Assembly (NCBI GenBank): GCA_050013075.1
Contig: JBEKFZ010000025.1
Coordinates: 1-49,825, forward strand
Direction: 5' to 3'
DNA: 49,825 bases
From: JBEKIK01 sp050013075
Lineage (GTDB): Bacteria > Planctomycetota > Planctomycetia > Pirellulales > Thermoguttaceae
This document shows, in pieces, positions 8,196 to 16,775 of this stretch (positions are counted from its first letter, which is position 1; each line of letters begins with the position of its first letter). Under the pieces are notes generated by a model that was not told the DNA's origin, did not search any database, and saw only the letters and a program-made list of their open reading frames with translations. The translations under genes and the position numbers were made by a program.

Positions 8196-9158
8196 ATGCG
8201 ACAGACAATGTTGATCTTTGTCGTGGCCGTGGCCGGCTTGGCAATGGCGTCCGACTTGACGGCTCAGCAAGAACGGCGAACCGCACTGGCCGCGCAACCT
8301 GATTCGGCCGTGCAGCCCTTGCACCAGCAGGATGAACAGGCGATTCGGCAGGCCGCCGATGCCTTTACCAAGTCTTATAACGCAAAAGACGCCAAAACAC
8401 TGGCCTCGCTGTTTACGTCCAATGCCGAGATCGTGGATGAAAACGGCAACGACTTCCAAGGGCGGGAAAACATCGAAAAAGTGTTCGACGGAATCTTCAA
8501 GGAACATCCCAAAGGCAAAATAGAAATCTCCATCAAGTCAATCCGTTTTGTTAGCCCCGCGACGGCCATCGAGGATGGCGCTTCGACGGTCACACAAGAT
8601 GACAACGGGCCGCCGGAAAGGGATCGCTACATGGTCGTTCACGTGAAGCAGGACGGCAAGTGGCAGATGGCCAGCGCCCGGGATCTGGCCGACGAGGAAA
8701 ACTCCGGCGAAGACCAACTCCAACAGCTTGCATGGCTTATAGGCGACTGGGTCGATGAAAGCCCGGACGCCATGGTCGTGACTTCATACCGATGGGCGGA
8801 CAATCATCGATTTATCCTCAGCGACTTCACGGTTCAGATCGGCGGCAACCCGGCCATGACCGGTTCGCAGCGTTTTGGCTGGGATCCCTTGACCAAGCAG
8901 ATTCGCTGCTGGGTATTCGACTCGCAGGGCGGGTTCGCCGAAGGCGCATGGATTAGGGAAGGGAACCGCTGGATCGTCAAGATGAGCGGTGTGACTCGCG
9001 ATGGAAAGCCCGCGTCTTCAACAAATATTATGACCATGTCGTCGAAGGACCGCATGACCTGGCAGTCGCGCGATCGGCTGATAGGCGGAGATAGGCGCCC
9101 GGACGTCGAAGAGCTGCCGATCGTTCGCAAGCCGCCAAAACCCATGACGTCCAACTAA
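8196..9158 (+). CDS. Secreted SnoaL-like (SgcJ/EcaC-type) protein with C-terminal DUF1579-like half
   Basis: About 320 residues. The N-terminus is a signal peptide (MRQTMLIFVVAVAGLAMASDLTA). Residues about 45-160 are an NTF2/SnoaL-like domain (IRQAADAFTKSYNAKDAKTL, then FTSNAEIVDENG), the usual pattern of the SgcJ/EcaC family. The second half (LAWLIGDWVDE onward) looks like a lipocalin-type DUF1579 domain with repeated 'W..D' strands. This pairing is frequent in Planctomycetota and its function is unknown. AAAGGA lies 8-9 nt before the ATG. A TTGTAA-17-TATATA pair at 8151-8179 is a possible promoter but would start transcription almost at the Shine-Dalgarno. The next gene follows after 32 nt, so they are probably co-transcribed. 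Confidence 0.75.
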   Translation: MRQTMLIFVVAVAGLAMASDLTAQQERRTALAAQPDSAVQPLHQQDEQAIRQAADAFTKSYNAKDAKTLASLFTSNAEIVDENGNDFQGRENIEKVFDGIFKEHPKGKIEISIKSIRFVSPATAIEDGASTVTQDDNGPPERDRYMVVHVKQDGKWQMASARDLADEENSGEDQLQQLAWLIGDWVDESPDAMVVTSYRWADNHRFILSDFTVQIGGNPAMTGSQRFGWDPLTKQIRCWVFDSQGGFAEGAWIREGNRWIVKMSGVTRDGKPASSTNIMTMSSKDRMTWQSRDRLIGGDRRPDVEELPIVRKPPKPMTSN

Positions 9159-9190
9159 CATAAAAGGCTTTTTTCAAGGGGGATATAACA

Positions 9191-10759
9191 ATGTATAAGG
9201 TTCTAATTAGCATTTTAGTCTTGGTATTGCTCGTTGCCTTGCCGGCGAATGACAGTTTGGCTGGGCGGGGCGGCGGCGGATTCGGCGGCGGCGGATTCAG
9301 CGGCGGCCATGGCGGCGGATTCGGCGGCGGGGCAGGAGGAATGGCCCGCTCTTCTTTCGAGCACACCCCATCATTCAGTTCGCCAGTCGCCGGCGCAAAT
9401 TTCTCCCGATCGAATTTCACACCGGCCAATCGCACGGGATTTTCTCAGCTATCAGGCGGGCAAGGACTCAATGTGGGTCAGCGTGGAACAATCAATAATT
9501 TCCAACGCGCCGGCGAGAACCGGACCGGAATCGAGAACAGGGCCAATTTTGAAAATCGATCGAATTTCGGCGATCGGACAAATATCGGAAATCGATCCAA
9601 TTTCAGCGATCGGACGAATTTCGGGAATCGGGCAATCGCCGCCGGAAACCAGTTTAACGTCAATCGCGCAGTCAATATCAACGGACGCAACTACGGCAAT
9701 TGGTATCACGGCGACTGGCACGGACACTGGGACCATCCGTGGCACGGCTGGCCGGCCGGTTGGTGGGCCGCCGGTTTCGCGGCCGGTTGGGGTTGGGGCG
9801 CCGCGACCGCGCCTTGGTCCTGGGGATACTGGCCGTATTACAATCCCTACTGCATTGCCCCGATTGTGATCGACGGCGGAATCATCGATTATTCGCAGCC
9901 TATCGTTGTGGCAGCGCAGCCCGAGTATGCAGTCAACGACCAGTCTGGAGGAACCGATGCCCAGACAACCGCCGCGGACCAGGCCATGCAGATTTTCAAT
10001 ACCGCCCGAGAGTCGTTTACCGCGGGCGATTACCAAACCGCCCTTTCGCAAGTCGATAGCGCCATTGCCAAGCTGCCCAACGACGCTGTTTTGCACGAAT
10101 TTCGCGGCCTTGTGCTCTTCGCCATGAAGCGTTATCAAGAGGCGGCCGCGGCGGTCTATGCCGTACTTTCGGTCGGTCCGGGCTGGGATTGGACCACGCT
10201 CAGCAGCCTTTATCCGAATGTGGATGTTTATACCGAGCAACTACGCGCTTTGGAGGATTTTCGCAGGCGGAATCCGAAATCGGCCGAGGCGCATTTTCTC
10301 CTGGCTTATCACTACCTGACCTGCGGCCATACCGACGCGGCAGCAAAGGAATTCAATGAGGTCGTGAGTCTGAATCCCAAGGACCAGTTGTCCGCACAAT
10401 TGCTTGCGTCGCTATCAACCCCGGCCGGGGCGGAGGAGCCTAAGCCCAGCGAACCCGCCGCTCCGCCAAAGCCCGTGGATGCCGCCGGCCTGGTGGGAAA
10501 CTGGAAGGCCACTCGCTCCGACGGCGCCGCGATCACGCTGAGCCTCACGCCGGACGGAAAATTCACCTGGAAGTTCGCACAAAAAGACAAACCGCAAGAG
10601 TTCAGCGGCGACTATACGGTGGCCGACAACCTCCTGATCCTCAAACAAAACAACAATCCGGTAATGGTCGGCCAGGTAACGCAATTGACCGGCAACCGTT
10701 TCAACTTCAAACTTGCCGGCGACAATCCCAACGATCCGGGACTGACCTTCGGTAAATAA
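9191..10759 (+). CDS. Secreted Gly/Trp-rich TPR protein with hexapeptide repeats
   Basis: About 522 residues. A signal peptide is followed by a Gly-rich tract (GGGGFGGGGFSGGHGGG). About six hexapeptide repeats of the form [N/D]RxN[F/I]x come next (residues about 115-155), then a segment very rich in Trp, Gly, His and Tyr (NWYHGDWHGHWDHPWHGWP and on to YWPYYNPY, about 170-220). Residues about 255-400 hold TPR-like helices (AMQIFNTARESFTAGDYQTAL, PKSAEAHFLLAYHYLTCGHT). The C-terminal 90 residues look like a lipocalin-type strand domain (GLVGNWKATRSDG). AAGGGGG lies before the ATG. Probably periplasmic or cell-surface; no enzymatic motif seen. Confidence 0.7.
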   Translation: MYKVLISILVLVLLVALPANDSLAGRGGGGFGGGGFSGGHGGGFGGGAGGMARSSFEHTPSFSSPVAGANFSRSNFTPANRTGFSQLSGGQGLNVGQRGTINNFQRAGENRTGIENRANFENRSNFGDRTNIGNRSNFSDRTNFGNRAIAAGNQFNVNRAVNINGRNYGNWYHGDWHGHWDHPWHGWPAGWWAAGFAAGWGWGAATAPWSWGYWPYYNPYCIAPIVIDGGIIDYSQPIVVAAQPEYAVNDQSGGTDAQTTAADQAMQIFNTARESFTAGDYQTALSQVDSAIAKLPNDAVLHEFRGLVLFAMKRYQEAAAAVYAVLSVGPGWDWTTLSSLYPNVDVYTEQLRALEDFRRRNPKSAEAHFLLAYHYLTCGHTDAAAKEFNEVVSLNPKDQLSAQLLASLSTPAGAEEPKPSEPAAPPKPVDAAGLVGNWKATRSDGAAITLSLTPDGKFTWKFAQKDKPQEFSGDYTVADNLLILKQNNNPVMVGQVTQLTGNRFNFKLAGDNPNDPGLTFGK

Positions 10760-10858
10760 ATGCCGCAATCTGCGATGGCGCAAGGAGTTATGAAGCGAAC
10801 TCATAACATCCTTTAATTCCGGCCTATAATTTAGTAGCGGAGTGGTTGTATTTATAGT

Positions 10859-10972
10859 CTATCCAAAAACTCCCCCTCTCCCTCCGGGAGAGGGCTAGGG
10901 TGAGGGCGGAATTGATGATGGTTATTGTATTTTAACTCGTTTCTTATATTGTAGTTAACGGTTTTGGGATAG
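10859..10972. mobile_element. Second MITE-like element with CTATCC(C)AAAAC ends, containing a CCCTCTCC palindrome
   Basis: Bounded by CTATCCAAAAAC (10859-10870) and GTTTTGGGATAG (10961-10972), an 11/12 inverted repeat matching the ends of the 6905-7030 element. Its core holds the CCCTCTCCC/GGGAGAGGG repeat followed by AT-rich sequence. It sits just upstream of the HdeD-like gene. Confidence 0.65.
10872..10909 (+). repeat. CCCTCTCC palindromic repeat, intergenic copy
   Basis: CCCTCTCCC-TCC-GGGAGAGGG is a perfect 9-bp stem, followed by CTAGGGTGAGGGC. Same family as the in-gene copies at 4284, 4937 and 38217 but with a minimal loop. Confidence 0.85.
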
Positions 10973-11000
10973 GTTCTTAGTACATTTGGAGGGCATTGTC

Positions 11001-11597
11001 ATGAACCAGAAATCTGTATGTTGCGGAGTTGAAAACCAGCTTGCCCAGGAATTCCAGCATGTCAGACCATGTTGGTGTTGTTTTCTCATGCTTGGAATCC
11101 TGCTTGTGGCGTGCGGCGCGGTGGCGATTGTAATTCCGCCGTTTTTTACCGTAATCACGGCCATAGTTTTGGGAATCGTGCTCATGGTGGCGGGACTGGT
11201 GACCATTGTCAGTTCGTTTTGGATCGGCAAATGGAGCGGAATGCTCTTACACCTGCTCGTGGGCATTTTTTATTTGGTCGCCGGTTTCATCGTAAGCGAG
11301 CGACCCTTGGAAACGGCGTTGCTAATAACCTTATTCATCGCTGTCATGTTTATAGTCCTGGGGGCTTTTAGGATTGTAAGCGCCCTTGTAGTTCGCTTCC
11401 CGCAATGGGGATGGGTCTTGTTCAATGGCGTTATCACATTGCTCTTGGGCATTGTGATCTATCGCCATTTGCGAGAAAGCTTTCTTTGGGTGATCGGAAT
11501 CCTGGTCGGCGTGGAATTGTTGCTTAACGGCTGGAGCTGGATCATGCTTTCGCTGGCCATAAGAAAAATCCCCAAGGAACTGCCCGCCGGGCAATAG
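11001..11597 (+). CDS. HdeD-like (DUF308) membrane protein
   Basis: About 198 residues with six hydrophobic segments in three pairs (MLGILLVACGAVAIVIPP, ITAIVLGIVLMVAGLVTIV, LVGIFYLVAGFIVS, and so on). This is the DUF308/HdeD pattern, with 'GxxxxxxG' helices and a 'P...P' early loop. HdeD is linked to acid resistance in enterics; elsewhere its role is unclear. The start is taken as ATG 11001 because TGGAGGG (10988-10993) is at good distance; the in-frame TTG at 10986 overlaps that Shine-Dalgarno. A strong terminator follows at 11631. Confidence 0.75.
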   Translation: MNQKSVCCGVENQLAQEFQHVRPCWCCFLMLGILLVACGAVAIVIPPFFTVITAIVLGIVLMVAGLVTIVSSFWIGKWSGMLLHLLVGIFYLVAGFIVSERPLETALLITLFIAVMFIVLGAFRIVSALVVRFPQWGWVLFNGVITLLLGIVIYRHLRESFLWVIGILVGVELLLNGWSWIMLSLAIRKIPKELPAGQ

Positions 11598-11630
11598 TCA
11601 TTGTTTAAAAAAACAAATCGTTGGTTTTGT

Positions 11631-11658
11631 AGGGTGCTCTGCGAGCACCCTTTTTTTC
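11631..11658 (+). terminator. Rho-independent terminator after HdeD-like gene
   Basis: AGGGTGCTCTGCGAGCACCCT followed by seven T residues, 33 bp after the stop codon. The stem is GGGTGCTC/GAGCACCC. Confidence 0.9.
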
Positions 11659-11699
11659 CATGTGGAAAGATGACGATCAGAGATCGCCCAAAATATATA

Positions 11700-12437
11700 T
11701 TATTCCCGATGTTTTGTCATGTTGGCTTCGGTCATGTACAGCATCCGTCCGCAGCTTTTGCAGAATACCGGCTGGTTCATCATGATCTTGTTGCAGAGGT
11801 TCAGCGGTATCTGCTGATTGCACCCGCCGCAGCATTGGTTTTCCACCGGCGCCAGGGCGTCTTCGCCTAGATGGTGCACCACGCGCCGATATGACTCGCG
11901 GACTTCGGCGGGCAAGGCGGTCTCGGAGTGTTTTAATTCCGCTTCCAGACGCTTGATGTCGCCGCGAAGCAGCGGCTCCTGCTCGGACCCATCCAAGCGG
12001 ATTGTTTCCTGCTTTTGCCGGGCGGCGGCCAGGTCGGACTCGAATCGGGCAACTTTCTTCTTGTGCTCGTCTACCTTATCCAAGGCCTCGAGGATCTCGT
12101 CGGCCAGCACGCTGTTGGCCATTTCGGCGGCCTGGATTTGTTCCAACAGCGTTTGATATTCGCGGTTACTCTGGGCGGTATTCAGCTTGATCCGAAGATC
12201 TTTTACCTTGGCTTCGGAGGTTTTAAGTTGCAGTTGCCTTTGATCCAATGCCACGCGAAAGGTCTTTTCTTCTTTCTTTGCTTCGGCCAGCAGCGATTCG
12301 CGGTGGGACACGTTCGCCTCGGCCGCCCGCATGCGTTTCGGGCAGCGATCCAGCCGCTCTTTCAAATCGCTTAACTGGCGATGAATGCGATGCAGCGTGC
12401 GAAGGATTTCGGTACTAACGGTTTGTGGTTCTGGCAT
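11700..12437 (-). CDS. Coiled-coil C4 zinc-ribbon protein (CdsZ/zf-RING_7 family)
   Basis: About 245 residues. Residues 1-175 are a long coiled coil rich in Glu, Lys and Leu (LRTLHRIHRQLSDLKERLDR onward). The C-terminus is a four-cysteine zinc ribbon (CCGGCNQQI ... FCKSCGRMLY). This is the conserved bacterial C4-type zinc-ribbon family (PF02591, sometimes called CdsZ), of incompletely known function, possibly RNA- or ribosome-related. There is no Shine-Dalgarno: the ATG is directly preceded by a heptamer array (12438-12476). Confidence 0.8.
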   Translation of the reverse strand: MPEPQTVSTEILRTLHRIHRQLSDLKERLDRCPKRMRAAEANVSHRESLLAEAKKEEKTFRVALDQRQLQLKTSEAKVKDLRIKLNTAQSNREYQTLLEQIQAAEMANSVLADEILEALDKVDEHKKKVARFESDLAAARQKQETIRLDGSEQEPLLRGDIKRLEAELKHSETALPAEVRESYRRVVHHLGEDALAPVENQCCGGCNQQIPLNLCNKIMMNQPVFCKSCGRMLYMTEANMTKHRE

Positions 12438-12476
12438 TGTAGGTGATAGGGGATAGGGAATAGGTTATAGGGTTTT
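12438..12476. repeat. Heptamer array abutting the zinc-ribbon gene start
   Basis: Units GGTGATA, GGGGATA, GGGAATA, GGTTATA (plus-strand reading), immediately upstream of the minus-strand ATG and taking the place of a ribosome-binding site. Confidence 0.8.
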
Positions 12477-12512
12477 ATGTTGATGTTTAATGTGTTTTTC
12501 GGGCATGTCTTT

Positions 12513-12556
12513 ATTGCAAATTGGGCAATTGCAAATTGCAAAATGCAAATTGAACA
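12513..12556. repeat. Heptamer array, GCAAATT type
   Basis: Units of GCAAATT and near variants (GGCAATT, GCAAAAT) in the gap between rpoD and the zinc-ribbon gene, largely in 7-bp phase. Confidence 0.75.
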
Positions 12557-12613
12557 ACCACAATGACTTGCGGGATTTGTCATTTTACTCCGTACATCGT
12601 ACTTTTCTTGTGT

Positions 12614-12638
12614 AAACTGATTACTGAAAACTGATAAC
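12614..12638. repeat. Heptamer array, ACTGATA/ACTGAAA type
   Basis: Three to four units ACTGATT, ACTGAAA, ACTGATA in the same intergenic region. Confidence 0.7.
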
Positions 12639-12680
12639 AATTTGTGGGATGCCATGGCGGGGCATACCGAGTTTTTCTAA

Positions 12681-12705
12681 CATGCCCACGGCAATCGTGG
12701 GCATG
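12681..12705. repeat. Perfect 10-bp hairpin CATGCCCACG/CGTGGGCATG
   Basis: CATGCCCACG, loop GCAAT, CGTGGGCATG. An isolated intergenic hairpin with no T-run; resembles the other GGGCA-type hairpins in the window. Confidence 0.8.
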
Positions 12706-12741
12706 GCCCCCGGCATCGGTTCTAAGAGATTTTGCCGTCGT

Positions 12742-12783
12742 TCAATTTGCAATTTGCAATTTACAATTTGCAATTTGCAATGA
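12742..12783. repeat. Heptamer array, GCAATTT type
   Basis: About six units of GCAATTT/ACAATTT. It is the inverse word of the array at 12513-12556, so the two could pair across the intergenic region. The gap 12438-12831 contains only these repeats, a hairpin and the rpoD terminator. Confidence 0.75.
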
Positions 12784-12788
12784 TAATT

Positions 12789-12820
12789 AAAAAAGCCGCC
12801 GGTTGGGGAACCAGCGGCTT
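12789..12820 (-). terminator. Rho-independent terminator of rpoD
   Basis: On the minus strand AAGCCGCTGGTT, loop CCCC, AACCGGCGGCTT, then a T-run, 11 bp beyond the rpoD stop codon. Confidence 0.9.
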
Positions 12821-12831
12821 TATGGCCTGCT

Positions 12832-14511
12832 TCAGCCTGCTGCTCGTTCGAGGAATCCTGCGAGCTGCTGGCTGCGGACTGGATGCTGCAATTTTTTGAC
12901 CGCTTTGGCCTCGATCTGCCGGACGCGTTCCCGGGTGACTTTAAAGATCCGGCCCACCTCTTCAAGCGTATAGGTGTAGCCGTCGCCCAAGCCATAGCGC
13001 AGGCGGATGATTTCCCTTTCGCGGTAGGTGAGCGTTTTAAGTAATTGTTCGATGCGCTGGCGAAGCAATTCATTAGCGGCAGCCTTTTCCGGTCTGGGCA
13101 ATCCGCCGTCTTCGATGAATTCCCCAAAACAACTATCTTCGCTTTCTCCGACCGGCCGGTCAAGGCTTACCGGGTGCTTTCCCATCGATAAAACCCGCCG
13201 GGTTTCGTCCGCCGATATATCCACGGCGGCCGAAAGCTCCTCGGTCGTAGGCTCACGGCCCATTTCCTGCTGCAATCTTTTGGATACATTCCGCAGTTTA
13301 CTAAGCACGTCGATCATGTGCACGGGGATGCGGATTGTGCGGGCCTGATCGGCAATTGCCCGAGTAATTGCCTGGCGAATCCACCATGTGGCATACGTGG
13401 AAAACTTGTATCCGCGGCGGTATTCGTACTTATCGACCGCCCGCATGAGGCCCGTATTCCCCTCCTGAATGAGGTCCAGGAAGCTCATACCCCGATTGCG
13501 GTATTTTTTGGCAATCGACACCACCAATCGCAAATTCCCGCCCGAAAGCTGGCGCTTCACTTGTTCGTAATCCTGATATTGGCTCCGCATAACCTCGCAG
13601 CGTTTGCGTAGGCTTTTGGGCGTTTCCTGAGTCAGGAGCATCAGGTCGCGGAGTTCCTTGCGAAGATTCGCGCGTTTGTCGCGTGTGGCGGGATTGTCGA
13701 GCATGTGTCGCAGGCGCCGGCGGATTTCGTCCATGCGGGCCACGGCCTCTTCCATGTGCCGAATCATGGACTGTATGCGCCGTGTACGCAGGCTTAGTTC
13801 TTCCACCAGCGTGAGCATTTTGCGCCGACGGCGGATGAACCGCTTTCGCGCCGCAAGGCGTTCATCCGGCGGCGTGCGTTTGTTCAGCAACTTGGAGAAG
13901 TCGCGGCGATTCTCCGCCTCCAGGTGATTCAAAGTGTTCAAATTAAGCGGCATTCGGGCGATAATCTGTTCCTTGGTCAATCGCTCGGTGAGCGAGACCT
14001 TGATCGTCCGATCAAAGGGCAACGCGCCTTTGTGGACCTTGGCCAGCGTGGCAATGGTCGATTTCATGGCCAGATTGCAGCCAAGCACCGTGCGGCGGAA
14101 CCGCTTTCGCGTGACTTCGATCTTTTTGGCCAGCGAGATTTCCTCCGCTCGGGCCAAAAGCGGGATCTCCGCCATCTGGCTGAGATACATGCGAATCGGA
14201 TCGCTGCTGAACTTGGTCTGTTCGCCGGGCAAGGCCGAAATTTCTGGCGCCGGGGCGGAAAAGTCTTCTTCAATTACCCGGCCCCCGGGAATCACTCCTT
14301 CCTCTTGTTCCGTGGGATCGTAAAACGTAGGCTCCGGCCGTTGGTTGACCAGATCGATGCCCTCTTCTTCCAGGGCGATAAGCAGATTATCAAGGCGTTC
14401 AGGATTGACTTCTTCGTCGGGCAGATAGTCGTTCACCTCGTCGTAAGTCAGATAGCCTTGCATTTTCCCTTTGGTAACGAGTTCCTGCAAATCTTTATCG
14501 AAGAGATCCAT
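12832..14511 (-). CDS. rpoD: Primary RNA polymerase sigma factor (RpoD/SigA)
   Basis: About 559 residues. The order of regions is complete: region 1.1 (N-terminal 90 residues), 1.2 (DPIRMYLSQMAEIPLLARAEE), a charged non-conserved insert, 2.1-2.4 (NLRLVVSIAKKYRNRGMSFL, LIQEGNTGLMRAVDKYEY, FSTYATWWIRQAITRAI), 3 (VHMIDVLSKLRNVSKRL) and 4.2 (TLEEVGRIFKVTRERVRQIE). It directs core polymerase to housekeeping promoters. AAGGAG lies 9 nt upstream of the ATG. It follows dnaG by about 110 bp on the same strand, the classic macromolecular-synthesis order but without rpsU, and ends at a clear terminator. Confidence 0.97.
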   Translation of the reverse strand: MDLFDKDLQELVTKGKMQGYLTYDEVNDYLPDEEVNPERLDNLLIALEEEGIDLVNQRPEPTFYDPTEQEEGVIPGGRVIEEDFSAPAPEISALPGEQTKFSSDPIRMYLSQMAEIPLLARAEEISLAKKIEVTRKRFRRTVLGCNLAMKSTIATLAKVHKGALPFDRTIKVSLTERLTKEQIIARMPLNLNTLNHLEAENRRDFSKLLNKRTPPDERLAARKRFIRRRRKMLTLVEELSLRTRRIQSMIRHMEEAVARMDEIRRRLRHMLDNPATRDKRANLRKELRDLMLLTQETPKSLRKRCEVMRSQYQDYEQVKRQLSGGNLRLVVSIAKKYRNRGMSFLDLIQEGNTGLMRAVDKYEYRRGYKFSTYATWWIRQAITRAIADQARTIRIPVHMIDVLSKLRNVSKRLQQEMGREPTTEELSAAVDISADETRRVLSMGKHPVSLDRPVGESEDSCFGEFIEDGGLPRPEKAAANELLRQRIEQLLKTLTYREREIIRLRYGLGDGYTYTLEEVGRIFKVTRERVRQIEAKAVKKLQHPVRSQQLAGFLERAAG

Positions 14512-14621
14512 TTCGTACAGCTCCTTTCGCGTCCATGCGACGCGCTGGGTGGAAAAGGATTATTATTTTGTCCCGGGCAGCGCGGGAGCGTGCTCGGGGG
14601 CAAATGCCGGTCGAAAGGCCC

Positions 14622-16553
14622 TTACCCGTCCGTGGGCTTGGTAATACCTTGCCGGTCGCGTTCTTGGCGGAGAATTTCCTCCAGCATGTCGATTTGCCGG
14701 TTTTCATCCAGTCCGCCTTCGCGCAGGGCCGTGATCTGCCGCGGCCGCTGCTTTTCGGTCTCCTTTCGTTTAAAGGTGTTGATCAATTCGCCGAGCAAAT
14801 CCTGGGGATCGGTCGCGCGCCGCCCCTTGGATTGACTGATTTCGTCCAGCTCAACGAGCAAATTTTTTACTGCCGGCTCGTCGAATTCCAGCATCAGCCG
14901 GCCGAACGACGCCTCGACGCCCGCGTCGGCCAACCGGCAACAAATATCGTATATTTTCCGGCACATTCCCGTGCCAATGTATTCCATGGAGAGTTGCTCA
15001 CGTACCGACGGCAGGCACTCGGGATGGGCCAGAAGCAGTTCCAAAAACTCCCGCTGAGTGGAATCGATTATTTCAGGCGGTTCGCCGGATTCAGCCGAGG
15101 AGAGCGCCTCCGTTGCCGGCGGGATATTCGCGCCTCGGCCTTGGCTCCGCCGCCGGAGCGCCGTCAATCGCCGCCGCACTTCTTTTTCGTCCACGCGGAA
15201 CCATGCCGCCAGGCGCTGGAGGATTTTCTCTTCGCGGAAACGGTCCTCGCCGGTCGTGTCTGCGCGAAGCCGCGGCGCCTTGGCCACGATCGACACCAGC
15301 CGTTCCAACGCCCGGCTGGCTCCGTGCACGTCGCGATCCACGTCTACGCCGCGGGTGACGGTGGAAAAGGCGTGTTCCAGGGCGTCGACCGCCGAATTGG
15401 CCAATAGTTCGGCGAAAGCGGCCGCGCCTTTCTGATGCAGAAAATCGCATGGATCGAGCCCCTCGGGCAGGGTCAAAATCCGCAGATCGACTTGCTCGGC
15501 CACGAACAGTTCCAGCACCTCGTTCGTGCGCCGCTGACCGGCCTCGTCGCCGTCAAGAACCAGGATTATCCGATCGGTATAATGCCTGAGTATTTTGATG
15601 TGCTCCGCGCCCAGGGCGGTGCCCAACACCGCCACGGCGTTGTCGAACCCGTATTGATGGGCCACGATCACGTCGGTGTATCCTTCCATCACTAAGGCGG
15701 CGCCGTTTTTGCGGATCGGCTGCCTAGCCAAATCCAGGCCGTAGAGCAATTTGCTTTTGGTAAAAAGCGGCGTTTCGGGCGAGTTGACGTATTTGGCCGG
15801 GGTGATTGTGGCCACCTCGGGCAGCACTCGCCCTCCAAACCCCACTGGCCGGGCTTGGGCATCGCGGATGGAAAACAGCAATCGGCCCTTGAACCGGTCG
15901 TAAAAACTCCCGCCCTCGGACGATCTGGCCAGAATGCCTATGGCCTCGAGAATTTTCGTCCGTCCGGCGATTTTGTCGCTATTCTCATTCTTGCCCGCTT
16001 GATGCAGAATCCAATCTTTTTCAACGGGCGAAAAACCGAGGTGGAATTTTTCGATGCTCTCGGGCGTGATCCCTCGTTCTTGCAGGTAACGCCGGGCAGG
16101 TTCGGCCTCGGGCGAATGGATAAGGCATTGATGGTACTGTTTTTCGGACCAGACCATTGCCCGGTAAAGGGCCCGTTTATCGAAAGCATCGCTCGAAGGC
16201 CCTTCCTGGCGAACTTTAGGCCGCTGCAGCGTGATTCCAGCCCGATCGGCCAGCATTTGCAAGGCTTCGCGGAATTCCACGCCTTCGGTCTTCATTATCC
16301 AAGTGAAGACGTCGCCGCCGATGTCGCAAACCCAGCATTTGAACGATTGGCGCTCGGGATTTATTTGCAGACTGGGCCGGGTATCGTCGTGCCAGGGGCA
16401 GAGGCCGACGTAGTTGCGCCCTTGACGGCGCAATTGAATATGGCCGCCGACGAGTTCGACGATGTCGACCGCCTGTTTAACGCGCTGCTTGGTGTCGAAC
16501 GATAAGCCGCCTGACACCGTTATCTCCTGAGTGGCCATAGGGGCGAAATCCAT
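14622..16553 (-). CDS. dnaG: DNA primase DnaG
   Basis: About 643 residues. The N-terminal CHC2 zinc-binding domain has the CPWHDD...CWVCDIGGDVF pattern. The central catalytic domain includes HLGFSPVEKDW and the TOPRIM core (LVMEGYTDVIVAHQYG, then IILVLDGDEAGQRR). The C-terminal part would bind DnaB helicase. It makes RNA primers for replication. Possible starts are TTG 16580, ATG 16553 and ATG 16538, none with a clear Shine-Dalgarno; 16553 is a compromise. A strong sigma-70 promoter lies at 16619-16647, and rpoD follows downstream. Confidence 0.95.
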   Translation of the reverse strand: MDFAPMATQEITVSGGLSFDTKQRVKQAVDIVELVGGHIQLRRQGRNYVGLCPWHDDTRPSLQINPERQSFKCWVCDIGGDVFTWIMKTEGVEFREALQMLADRAGITLQRPKVRQEGPSSDAFDKRALYRAMVWSEKQYHQCLIHSPEAEPARRYLQERGITPESIEKFHLGFSPVEKDWILHQAGKNENSDKIAGRTKILEAIGILARSSEGGSFYDRFKGRLLFSIRDAQARPVGFGGRVLPEVATITPAKYVNSPETPLFTKSKLLYGLDLARQPIRKNGAALVMEGYTDVIVAHQYGFDNAVAVLGTALGAEHIKILRHYTDRIILVLDGDEAGQRRTNEVLELFVAEQVDLRILTLPEGLDPCDFLHQKGAAAFAELLANSAVDALEHAFSTVTRGVDVDRDVHGASRALERLVSIVAKAPRLRADTTGEDRFREEKILQRLAAWFRVDEKEVRRRLTALRRRSQGRGANIPPATEALSSAESGEPPEIIDSTQREFLELLLAHPECLPSVREQLSMEYIGTGMCRKIYDICCRLADAGVEASFGRLMLEFDEPAVKNLLVELDEISQSKGRRATDPQDLLGELINTFKRKETEKQRPRQITALREGGLDENRQIDMLEEILRQERDRQGITKPTDG

Positions 16554-16618
16554 TTCGCATTCAAAACCACAAACAGACAACTCCGTTTGTCTTATCCGCT
16601 ATTTTCGACGGCGAACAG

Positions 16619-16647
16619 ATTATAGCCCGATGGGCAAAACGGGTCAA
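16619..16647 (-). promoter_or_regulatory. Sigma-70 promoter of dnaG-rpoD
   Basis: Minus-strand TTGACC (16647-16642), 17-bp spacer, TATAAT (16624-16619). The near-perfect match predicts a start near 16612, about 60 nt before the dnaG start. Confidence 0.75.
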
Positions 16648-16775
16648 CCGTGCGAAAATAACTTTCCTCGCATATTATAATTTTAAAGATAATAAAAATT
16701 TCAAAATATTTTTGGATATTGGCATGCTAGCAAATTGTTTTTCCCCTCTTTTTCTTCCCCCCTAAATTCGCTATA

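Noticed and set aside
12621..13163. 180-codon frame overlapping the 3' part of rpoD
   Set aside because: It overlaps the well-supported sigma region 4 in another frame and extends through repeats.
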